Origin: Diaporthe sp. PMI_573
Taxonomy: Eukaryota > Ascomycota > Sordariomycetes > Diaporthales > Diaporthaceae
Direction of reading: 5' to 3'
DNA: 64,000 nucleotides
Assembly (NCBI GenBank): GCA_021399435.1
Contig: JAJTUP010000021.1
Coordinates: forward strand, 248,001-312,000
The notes under the pieces are model-generated. The model was not told the origin of the DNA, did not search any database, and worked only from the letters and a program-made list of their open reading frames with translations. The translations under genes were made by a program, and so were the position numbers. Of the stretch, positions 12,720 to 22,747 are shown in pieces (within the stretch, counting starts at the first letter, position 1; each line of letters begins with the position of its first letter).

Positions 12720-15121
12720 ATGGTAGCGCCAGCTGTGCCAGAGTGCGTGCCCGATCTCTCTGCTTGTCAATTGACCCCACTGCTGATGACTTGGTCCTCA
12801 GGATCACCGAGGAAGTCCTACAGGAGTCCATCGATGCCCGCACCGAGTCGCTCATCTCCCTCCGCGAACTTGGCCCTCCGGATCTTGTCCACCTCTTGAA
12901 GCAGCAGGCCCGTAACTCTGGCAAACATGTACGCTACAGGCCTGAATCCCCCAGCCTGCAAAGCCCCGAGAACTATCTATCCATTGACCCTGAATCAGAT
13001 TGGTGTGTACCATCATGTCACCGGCGTGGATGCCTCCTCCTCTGCCAGCCTGGCTGCCTACATAAACACACTCACCTACAAGGAGCATGGGCAGGCACAG
13101 TCTGCCAAGATCGTCGAGGGTGTATACTGGTATGATCCCAATCCGTCGTTTGGTGGGTGCAAGTCCATCGAGCTAATCGCGATGCGCCATCAGCTGCTAC
13201 AATGCCTTCTCCCGACTAGATATGCGTGTCCACGTCACCATCCCAGGAACCGTCGAGAGCTATTGCGTCGATGAGAGAGGTGAAAAGAGGAAGGCAACAG
13301 ATGATCTTTGGCTGGAAACCTACCTGTGTAGCGTTCTGCGCGCCTACTCCTACGCCGACGATGGAAGTGGTGACACAATCAGGAAGGTCATGGGCGTGCG
13401 GCGCTTCAACCCGGTAACGAACACCGAGACTGAGCAACGTTTCCTGGCTTCCGCGGAGCAGTTGTTCTTCAGAGGTAAGTCGCGAAAGGCTGCCTTGCGA
13501 CAGGACGGGATGCTGACCCTTGCCAGGCTGGCAGCTCGGCTCGGACTCTATCGTTCAGGTGCCGAATATTGTCTCGAACCACCTCACCACCGGCCTCCTG
13601 AAATACTTCGAAACCACCGGCCGCTACTCGTCCGGCATCAATCTTTTCGAGAAGCTCAGAATACAAAACGTGGAGGTGGCTTCGCTGTTGGCCAAGGTCC
13701 TGTTCATGGGCAACGAAGAAGTCGAGGGTGTCCGAGCCTTGCATGCGGCTCTTAAAGAGAGGCCGATGGACTATGTCATGCTCGACACGCAAGCAGGCTT
13801 CCTGTTGAAGAAAGCGCAGACTGCTTCCGCTCAGGAACAAAAGGAGGACCGCTTGCGGATGGCCCTGGGATGTGCAGATAGGAGTACCATCGCAGCTCCG
13901 AGCGAGTTCGGAACGTGGGCAAGACTCGCCGAGGTATATGTCGCCATGGAGGACTGGGAAAACGCGCTCACGATTCTGAACTCGTGCCCGATGTTTACGT
14001 ACCAGGACAAGGACGCACCTCTGATGCCAGAACCCAAGGACGTCTACCTTCCAACATTGCCTGAGACACGCCTCGACGAGATTGACAGCGAGCCAGAGTC
14101 GAGGTACCAAGAGCAGGTGGAGCCGAGCTTGCTGAGCTTGCGCGCCGCCTCGTACCGCGGGACATTCAAGAAGGCTTATGCAATCCTCACAGAAATGACC
14201 GCGAAGATAGGCTGGGACCAGCTTCTCAAGATTCGGAGCAATGTGTTTGTTATGGAAGACGAATACCGAACTGAGAAGCACGAGGTCGGGCCACCCGTTC
14301 CCGCGAAGCGTGGGCCTAGCACTGACGTCCTTCGGGGAACGCCCGAGCCCACTACGAACGGTGAGCAGTCGGACGAAGATGCTTCCGAGGCAGATTCAAA
14401 GCCTACCAACACCGACGAGACTGGACAGTCGTCCGTATCGAGCGGAGATAATGGGAATGTAGAGAAGCCGACTGTCGCCGCTGATCCTGGCGAACCGAAG
14501 ACTGAAGAGAATGTGCGTACACAAGCGCCCGAGCGGCCACTTATCATTCACATGGCTAATTTGATCTCACAGGGAACCACGAACCAGCCCGAAGAGAACC
14601 TTTCCCGATTGAATAACAAGCGTCTTTGCGAGCGTTGGTTGGACAGCCTGTTCATGGTGCTGTACGAGGACCTGCGGGTATACACCATCTGGCGCACGCA
14701 GATGGCCCAGTACCGCGCTCAATCTATGCAATACAAGAAGTCTGCCGAGGAATGGGAGATCCTCGGCTCTCTCGCACACCGTCTTCAGCACACTGAAGAG
14801 GCTGTCGAGGCTTACCGTGCATGCCTTTCCCAGCGTTTCAGCCCCAAGGCCCTGACTGGGATTCTGAGAGTATTCGAGCAGCAGAAAAACACGAGGGAAA
14901 CTGTCGCAGCGACGATTCGCCTGGTAACCTGGCAGTACCGCTGGTATAGCGAGTTCAGCCCGGAGCTGCTCCACACGATTAGGACGCTCATCGAGGACGA
15001 GGGTGCCGTGAAGGTGAGGAGTATCATCCAAGCAACAAGCTTGCCGCAGAACGTTCTGGACTTGACCCATCATTACGCGGCTCTGTGTGCGACGTTCAGA
15101 AGCAGTGGGACGGATGGTTAG
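12720..15121 (+). CDS. BUD7: ChAPs family exomer cargo adaptor (Bud7/Bch1-like)
   Basis: Four exons: 12720-12928, 12999-13129, 13194-13474, 13527-15121. Chs5-Arf1-binding proteins carry selected cargo, including chitin synthase, from the trans-Golgi to the plasma membrane. Family blocks are clear: SLRELGPPDLVHLLK, LNTLTYKEHGQAQS-like (INTLTYKEHGQAQSAKIVEG), CYNAFSRLDM, GVRRFNP, FLASAEQLFF, PNIVSNHLTTGLLKYFETTG, LAKVLFMGNEEVEG, a TPR-like middle, a Ser/Glu-rich insert near 14300-14560, then LCERWLDSLFMVLYEDLRV and a conserved C-terminus ending RSSGTDG. The join at 13129/13194 gives Cys where Trp might be expected. Exon 1 has a frame problem: ATG 12720 reads MVAPAVPE and then leaves the conserved frame, which is open without any ATG from 12665. 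One added base near 12741-12745 would join MVAPAVPE to VRARSLCLSIDPTADDLV. Total ~740 aa. Confidence 0.88.
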
Positions 15122-15558
15122 GAGCTGGCATATGCGACTCACTGCCTCGGGTGAGGCATGGACACTTTTGGAGGCTGTGAAAAAGTCAACGGCAGACACG
15201 GGAGTTTCATTGGAGCCTGATACCTTTTTGACGTTGCAGCATGGGGGGGGGGGTGCACACACATAATCCGTAAACTCAAATCAGCACATTGATACCAATG
15301 CAAAGCCTACTCATGTCAATTCAAGTCACAGGCAGACCTCGATGTGAGTGAATAAGGCCCTGCCCGTCCTTTCGTGGCAACGGCGTCTCGGATTGAATCG
15401 TCAGTGATCTCGCAAGGAACGCCACGCCCGCCATTCAAAATCCAAGGGAAAGACGCGGGCGCCTTTGCACGCTCGCTTGTTTCCGACTTCGGCACAACGC
15501 CCCAAACATCGTCAGCTCGAAGCGCAGCTGACCCCTTGCGATACTCGCCCATGTCAAA
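15122..15558. other. Convergent 3' region between BUD7 and the cysteine-rich peptide gene
   Basis: Noncoding by my reading. It contains a G10 run near 15243-15252, just downstream of the BUD7 stop. No terminator motif can be assigned in a fungal genome by eye. Confidence 0.4.
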
Positions 15559-15872
15559 CTAGGCCGTGCTTGCGACGCAACAACAATTCTAGACCACAGG
15601 CTGTTAGTCAAAGGGAAGACACCCGAGGTCGGATTCCGCAGGCTCGGGAATATGGGCTGAGGAGTACTGACCCCATTTCCGGCGCCCGTCTTCTGGCCGC
15701 TGCAGCAATTCAGGTCCGAGCAGCTTTGTCCCCTGTCGCTCGGCCCTCCGAGGCTGCACTGGCCATCTTCGACACAATTATTTCTCGACTCTAAGCCTGC
15801 CGGGGGCGGGACAGCTATCGTAAATGCGGCGCAGATGGTCAGAGAGAGCGCTGTGAGGTATGTGGTACGCAT
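15559..15872 (-). CDS. Tiny secreted eight-cysteine peptide
   Basis: Two exons on the minus strand: 15872-15672 and 15588-15559, 76 aa. The intron has donor gtcagt and acceptor ggtctag and is phase 0. Residues 1-21 form a signal peptide (MRTTYLTALSLTICAAFTIA). The mature part has eight cysteines spaced C-x5-C-x11-C-x4-CC, then ~11 residues and a CCC triplet: CVEDGQC, CSDLNCCSG, and NCCCVASTA encoded by exon 2. The spacing suggests a disulfide-knotted mini-protein, possibly an effector or an antimicrobial peptide; I do not recognise a named family. Without the intron the frame runs on into a cysteine-free tail, so correct splicing decides whether the last three cysteines exist. An upstream in-frame ATG would add 32 residues and bury the signal peptide, so I prefer 15872. 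Confidence 0.7.
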
Positions 15873-18616
15873 ACTGGCGAGTTTCAGCCGAATTGAAGGG
15901 TGAGTAGCCGTTCGTCGTTGTGCGGGCTGGTGGCAAGGGGGGTGGTGGAGTTGATCCTTTCTGGTCAAGTTCTCAAAGGAGTCATGGAACTTCTGGGGGA
16001 AAGCTCTAGCCGTAATGAGGTGTACCGAGTGGTATTATACAAATTGCATGCTATTATTTCTAGATACACCAGAGTCATTTGCCCTGGCCAGTTCCACGTT
16101 CCATATTAAGAACGCATGAAGCCCGTTCCATATGTCTACGTACCAAAAAAAAGATGATCAGGAATGCAACACATAGGATGACAGCTTGGCGGATTTGTGC
16201 GACACAGGTGCGATGGGGCAAGCCGACCTTCATCTGGGATGCGACACGCCACCAACTGTCCGTAGCGAGTGCGCCAGGTTGGACAGGCCAGGTCAGCTTG
16301 ATGGGGACAAGGTCCATGAGTCGAGGATTCCTTCCACATCTTTGGCTTGGCCCATCACGCCCCAGCAAAAAGCCCATCCCATCAAATGACTCGTCGAGGA
16401 GCCGCAAGCAGCAATTCAATTAAGGCATTGCTGAGATTCAAGACTTGCCAGGGGCGCAGGGTCTCGGGATCACACTTTAAGGTGGTAGGAGGTATGGGGG
16501 TTCGGAATATCCAGAGGTGTGGACGAGGTCGCGTCGTTTGCTTCCGAGTCCAGCTGTGCAGATGGAGGTGCCGAGACGCAGCAGCATAGGTAACAGAAGA
16601 CCACTCGGTTTCGGCCACTTGGCGCAAATGACCACTGTGAGTGCCGCGTCAGAGGCACCACGACTTCAGCGAAATCCGACTTGGACACTGTCCGAACTGG
16701 ACAGTTGCGGTGCGAGTGTCACGAGACAGGATCGCAGGACCTGGGGAACAATTAGTTCAGGCTTGACACATGCAATCCAGTTCACATCGTTGAAGGGTGC
16801 CATGTCAGAATTTTCAGTGTTATCTGATCACGGAACCACCATGCACAATAGGCAATGGTGCTTCTCAATGATGATAAGAGTTGATGTCATCCTTGTAGCA
16901 GAAAAGAACCGTGTTTGCAAACTTACGCTTTTCTCGAGTTCCATCGCCGTCGCTGGGCGAAGGATCAGTCACAATGCGACCTGCTCGACGTGGCCAGATG
17001 CCAATGACGCAGAGGCCCTGACCATGATTGATGCATTGTCGAGCCCTTCCTTGCCTCGCATGCCAGCCAGCTCAAGCGTCTGACTGCAGTGTGCTGTAAG
17101 CTATTACGCAAGGGACCTCATCCTTCGTTGCGACGTTCTGCAAGTCTGGTTTGTGGAAGCTGATTCTGTGTGTGCGCCAGAGAGAGAAAATTTATCAAGT
17201 GGGTTTTTGGGGTGGTTCATGGGTCGGTGGTCGGTGGTTGTGGTGGTCCGTGCATCTACCGTCCAACATCTGCGGAGTCGGACTGCAGTTGACTTGACGA
17301 GGGCCGTGTTCAGCATCGATGTTTCATACTCTTCCAAGCATCCAGGCGTCCTCAAATCATGTACCAAGACCAAGTTCATCTCTTGGCTGAACCTGACCAC
17401 ACAGATACCGGGAAAAGGCCCTGAAAAGTAGAGCCCCAGATCGAGTTGACGGGCCCGGCCCACAAGGACATGGCGTCACTGTCTATCGCTGGAGCATCAC
17501 AGGTCTCCTCGCCGTCCTACGCAGTACACAGTACTTTCTGATCGTGTCTTGAAATACTGCACAAAAAACATATATATATATATATTATGGTCCGTGCTGA
17601 CGGACAGATCACCCGGCAGAGCCGTACCACGAGCCAGCCGGTATGTCCACGCTGTTCCCACTGCCGTACCCACCGCAACGACCTAGCAGGCTGACAGACA
17701 GGTCATACGGACGACAGAGTCGACTGCGACGAAACCTCCAAAGCAACCGGGCAGCCCATGCTTTCTGACGGCGCTTTAGCGATCTTCGCACAGGCGGTAA
17801 GCCTCTCTCTCGCCTTCGCAACACGAGCTTTTGCCGAATCTCAACCCGTTCTGAATTTTCCAGGTGACTCTCTCGCTTGTCATGAAAGTTCGATCTCGCC
17901 GTTTAGGCAAGTGACAACGCTGGGCCATCTCGACCTGGTCTGCCTCTGCTGCAGGGCCACGGAACATGTCCGATGTTTATGTGCTCCAGATGCTCCGGCT
18001 CCTTGACCCAATGGCTGTTTGGCTGACAGCCGCAGCTTCCATTCTACCGAAACAGGCGAGACTGTTAGATACTGTGTAATCATGGGCTCATGATCTCGGC
18101 CATTCACGGCAAATGCAAATGCGGCCAAGACACATCTCGCATGCGGCACCACATCAATACCACTCGGCTGGGCCCTAATTGACCGCCCTCTTAGCTCACC
18201 AGTCTCATGCTGCCATATCTCAAGATCATCTACCTAGTGGAACCGCGTTGCTGCTTACTGTGCTCGGCTATGCAGACAAACGGCAGTGCTGTACTCTGTA
18301 CCATGGTTTGTTGGGCTGTGAAAAGGGGCGAGCCCTTCCAGACGTCATCAGGCCGCGGAACAAAAGTGTCTTTCCGCGTCGCCCACATTTATGTTTACCT
18401 AATGGGCTCGCGACCGCGCAGGACTCTGCGGCGCGAGACTGGTCCTGAAAAGATGGCCAGAAGCGACGGCTTCCTCTTTTTCACACATAACTGCTCCTAT
18501 TTTTAAGGATTTAGAGTTCTTCAAGCTCGTGGGGTTTGGACGACAAGGGTTACCGATCAGTTGTCAATTGCCCATCTTCCACGCATCGAATTTGTGTTTC
18601 CGCATAAGCACGAATC
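15873..18616. other. Intergenic, no supported gene
   Basis: Several ORFs of 80-190 codons on both strands, none with a recognisable domain. The longest, 16517-17083 plus, begins at GTG. A (TA)7 run sits at 17571-17584. I see no transposon or RNA gene. Confidence 0.45.
17571..17584. repeat. (TA)7 microsatellite
   Basis: Seven perfect TA copies directly downstream of an A6 run and CA. Simple-sequence repeat in intergenic DNA. Confidence 0.9.
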
Positions 18617-20884
18617 ATGTCACCCCGGACTCCCGTGCCGACCCCTGACTGCGGTCGACGGCTCCTCCCTGCAGTCATCGACCAGCGTGCAAGAGAAGAG
18701 CCAGAAAGACCATGGTGCTCCTTACCCCAAGACGACTATGACTTGTCCAAAGGCTTTGAGAACATCTCGTATGCTCGATTCGCTAATGGAATCAACAAAC
18801 TCGCATGGTTCATCGAAAAGGCGATCGGAAAGTCCACCTCCTTTGAGACCATCGCATACCTGGGGGTTACGGATGTTCGTTATCACAGTGAGCAGCTTCT
18901 GGATACAAGTTTAACCCCTTGAAGAAGCAAGCTCTGCCAAATATGGCCAGTGCCTCAAAGAACTTTATCACGCTGCTAGTTTTGAGACAGGCTATAGCCA
19001 CATTGTGACCCTTTCCTCCCCCAATTTGTGTGAAACTATTCCCTTGGTAGTATGATAGCTGACTCTGAATGCTGCAGTGATGCAGATGGCTGTGTGTAAG
19101 ACAGGGCACAAGGTCTTGTTCTCGACAATGCTCAATACCCCGGCAGTCCACGTCTCTCTTATGGAACAGACCGACTGCAAAGCCCTGTTCACAGCTCAAG
19201 GCATTCACGTGAAGGACATCCTAGCCTCCCGGCTGATGAACCATACAGTCATCCCCGAACTCGAAGTTCTCCTGGAGCCAGGTCCTTTTCCTCACTACCC
19301 GTATGAGAAGACGTTTGAGGAAGCCGAGCACGACCCTTACCTTATCCTACACACAAGTGGGACGACAGGTGACCCAGTGAGTAAATACAGCATCAGCAAC
19401 AGCAGCTCTGTCCTGCCTCGACCTGGCGTGGACTCCCTGCTGCAGCGGCCCTTCAAATGACATTTGGCTAAAAGTCGTCTATAGAAACCAATCATTTGGA
19501 ATCATGCATTCATAGCAACGCAGGACCGGCATATTCTGCTGGAGGAACGCGCGTAAGCATCACTCTTCTCCTGTTACGGATCCCCGTCTTGTTCTAGAAT
19601 GCCACACCTTATAATCCGTAGCAGGACTAACGTCATACTTAGGGGACGGAAACACTGTTTGATGTTGTCCCATCCTGGTCAAGACGTTCGTTATATCATA
19701 ACGACCTCACCATTCCATGCTATTTCTTCAGGGTTCGCTATGGTCAGTCAGCCAAGTTCTTGATGGGCCATCAACAGTCACTCACACCTTCCTCACAGTG
19801 CATTTCAGTCTTTGGGAAAACCGTCTTCCTGCCTGGTTTCCGTCATCGCACTGCTACTGCCAGTGAGGTACATTTGCTTCTCCCATACGCAAATGCATCC
19901 AAGGCATTCTTTACACCCTGGGTGATGGAAGAAATTTCTCGTCGCACAGACGCCGCAAAGCTCATCAAGCCCTTCGAACACGTCTGCTTCGGCGGTGGTG
20001 AGTGACATCTGCAGTCTTGACAATCGGAGTGGAAATCATCTAACAAGTCTCCGCCAGCGGTGCTATCACCACAGGCCGCGAGTGTGTGGGCGAAACACAC
20101 AAGGATTCAGAACTTCTGGGGGGCTACCGAAGCTCTGGCTGCCGCTCAACTCGAAGCTGACAGGGAAGACTACGCTTACAATTACTTTGACGTATTCACC
20201 GACGGATATGAGTTCCGTCGTATGGATGACACGGGATATGTCTCGGAAGAGGGCGATTCCAAAGGCCTCTTTGAGTTTGTCATGAAGATCAATGACAAGT
20301 CCGCGCCGATTGCAAGCTGGCACGCCCGCCAAAGTACCCATCGGTCGACCATCCAGCCGCCTCTCCCCGAGTGGTTTACAGGAGATCTGTGGACACCTCA
20401 TCCCGACCCAGCAAAATCAGCCTTCGCCTGGAAGTTTGTATGCCGGAAAGACGACCTAATCTCTTTCTCGACCGGAGTCACAGGACACCCTGCCCCCCTA
20501 GAGCGCTCCATCTCCACAGCCGACAAAGTAAGCGCCGCGATACTTATCGGAAATAAACACCAACAGCCCCTTGCGCTTGTTGAACTCGTGGACGGGGTTG
20601 AGCCGTCCGCAGAACTGGCCAAACAGCTGTGGGAGCAGACGATCGAGCCCACGAACGAGAAAGTGCCCACGCACATCCGCATAGTAAAGACACACATCGT
20701 GCTGGTGCCGGCCAATGGGTTTGTTAGGACTGCGAAGGGGAGCATCGTACGGAAGCATACGGAGGAAAGGTTCAAGCACATGATAGGCGAGGTATATGAG
20801 AAGCACGGCGACAAATGGCAGGAGGCCAAGGAGAGGTATGGCTCGATCTCACAGTCGACGGAGATTACGGTCGAAATCAACTAG
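18617..20884 (+). CDS. NRPS-like stand-alone adenylation enzyme (ANL superfamily)
   Basis: Six exons: 18617-18887, 19078-19376, 19485-19552, 19643-19742, 19799-19997, 20058-20884, all phase-consistent, 587 aa. ANL enzymes activate a carboxylic acid with ATP to an acyl-adenylate. Visible core motifs: A3 P-loop TSGTTGDPKP across the exon 2/3 join, A5 NFWGATEALA, A7 region FTGDLWTPHPDP, A8-like WKFVCRKDDLISF, and A10 with its lysine in TAKGSIVRKHTEE. The sequence resembles the adenylation half of fungal NRPS-like (A-PCP-reductase) proteins, but the frame stops after ITVEIN and I find no carrier-protein or reductase domain before 25.8 kb. So it is either a free-standing acid-activating enzyme or the retained A half of a larger protein. 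The substrate cannot be read from the sequence. No biosynthetic partner gene lies next to it. Confidence 0.85.
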
Positions 20885-21043
20885 ATAACAGTCAAAAATA
20901 TGAATGATACCTGAGGGCAGGTTTATCTATGCAGATTTTCAATCCTTACCTCAACCGAAGCAATAGACAAAAAAGGATATCAGGGCTGAAACAATTTACT
21001 TGCATGACTTTGTGAGCCAGCTTGTCAGTCTTATCAGTGACAT

Positions 21044-21075
21044 GTCTTTTGTCGGTGGTGTCTTTTGTCGGTGGT
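21044..21075. repeat. 16-bp perfect tandem duplication
   Basis: The unit gtcttttgtcggtggt occurs twice in a row. The flanks also share gtgagccagc (21012 and about 21080), so the duplicated block may be larger and diverged. Confidence 0.9.
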
Positions 21076-21244
21076 CATGTGAGCCAGCACCAGGCGTCTG
21101 CTTTTAGCAAAACTGCAAGATACAAGTCAGTCACAGGAACAGCTAATGGAATTTTGTCCTCATTTTCGGGACCCATCTGACAATCCAACCACTCACCAAG
21201 TTGCACTTCCCAGTGAGTGGTGGCACACGTGTAGCAAACTGCAG

Positions 21245-21298
21245 GCTGGTGGGCGGGTTCTTCACAGGGATTCAGGCGTGAAGAACCCGCCCACCAGC
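21245..21298. repeat. Perfect 21-bp inverted repeat with 12-nt loop
   Basis: The left arm 21245-21265 (gctggtgggcgggttcttca plus c) is exactly complementary to the right arm 21278-21298, with a 12-nt loop agggattcaggc between. It is GC-rich and would form a stable RNA or DNA hairpin. It lies ~360 bp after the stop of the adenylating enzyme. Confidence 0.95.
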
Positions 21299-22235
21299 AC
21301 AACCGTCTTTGGCGAATTTCTCGAAATATGCAATGGGGTTTGAGGTTTCGGCCTTCCCCGGGCACTCCAAGGAATTCGGGCTAGCTGTGGCTTGACTCAG
21401 GCTGGTTGTGGCAAGCAACACCTCTTGCATAATTGATCGTTTATGTTCAAAACGTCAAGATGGGGAAGACTGTGTGTCTTTTCATGTCGTGCATTCATGG
21501 CACACTTTTCATTCCTGCTCAGAGGGTTCCAAGGTTGCATGCACATGATGCTCAGAACACAGCTCTGCCGGCTCGCGCCTTTCGTTTCCCCTGCCTAGAG
21601 CTCTACTCCCTAGGCTTTTTCTTGGTTATTAATTTGAAAAATCGTAGCCCCGAATAACGACAGAGTCCAGACCTGTGCCACGTCTTCCTGCTTGCCTTCC
21701 CACAGACTTTCTGGCTTTCAGGCCACCACGGCGGCTTTTCTTTCTAAATTGTATCCCCAAGCTTGAGATCGTGGCTTTTTCTCCCCCCCCCCCTGAGGAT
21801 GTGGCTGAAGAAATCATCTAAATTGACCTAGAAAGTACTTCAAGGCATCATCTTGTGTACCCGGTTCCATTCACAATGGCCTCCCGAGGCACCTTTGGGC
21901 CATTCTTTCTTGATTTATGCTGACAATTATAGCCACCATCTCAGAAACAGTGATTATAAGCCATCAAATGGACTCGAAAGTAGCCCCTCGAAACGTGGCA
22001 CATCAGAGTTGGCGATACTTGGCTTGGTTGTATCGTCACCTATATCCTCAGCACCATACCTGTACCGGTACGAACCGACTGTACGCTTTCGATCGTGTCT
22101 AGTTCGAAGTCCGGAACGTAATGGCCAACCTCTACATACCAACAAGGCACCACCTGTGCATCGATCATAGACACGTTCTCACGGACTCGACATCCTCAAC
22201 TCGTACAACACTTTGCCTATCAGCTTCTGCTGCTA

Positions 22236-22747
22236 CTACAGCTGAGGATCATAGGGGACTGGCCACAGATTCAGGACTATATTTCCTGTGAGAGGTTTTC
22301 TGCCTTCAGCAGTGTAAAACAATGCACGTGTCCTGTCCTGAAGGGTCCAACTGAGCAGCAACATCAGCTCCCAAGGCATATCACCATCGGCCTTGAGATA
22401 AACACGGGCGTTGAAGAAGTTGAGAAAGGTTTCGGCCACCTGTGACTTGCAAAAAGAGTATTAGATCATTGACCGGGATTCCTGATGTCGACGTCCACCA
22501 CAAGATTTCTTCTGTCTTGAATCAAAGAGACCATCTCGAACCAGCGCATCCCTGGGCAACTCGACGCCTGTCTCACCTGTTTCAAACCTCGACGAGCGTA
22601 TTCGAATAAGAGAGGTACAAGAAACAGGAAGGATATAGTAATTGTGCCGGGGCGACCTAGAAAGAGTGGTACAAAGCTACGGAAATTACTACCAACGGGA
22701 CGATCAGAGACGTGGTTGGGGAGGTGCATGCACAACGGGGTCGACAT
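22236..22747 (-). pseudogene. Possible remnant of a membrane-protein gene
   Basis: Two successive minus-strand open stretches (22747-22466 and 22439-22236) have protein-like composition. The first has a hydrophobic stretch (TISFLFLVPLLFEYARRG) and then RWFEMVSLIQDRRN; the second reads LNFFNARVYLKADGD and ends LNLWPVPYDPQL. A short GT-AG gap between them (34 nt) does not keep the frame, so I read this as a decayed or mis-modelled C-terminal part of a larger gene. Family not recognised; it could be chance. Confidence 0.25.

Noticed and set aside
16517..17083. 188-codon ORF
   Set aside because: Starts at GTG, no motif, low-complexity and Cys/Ser-rich composition; no splice-supported extension.
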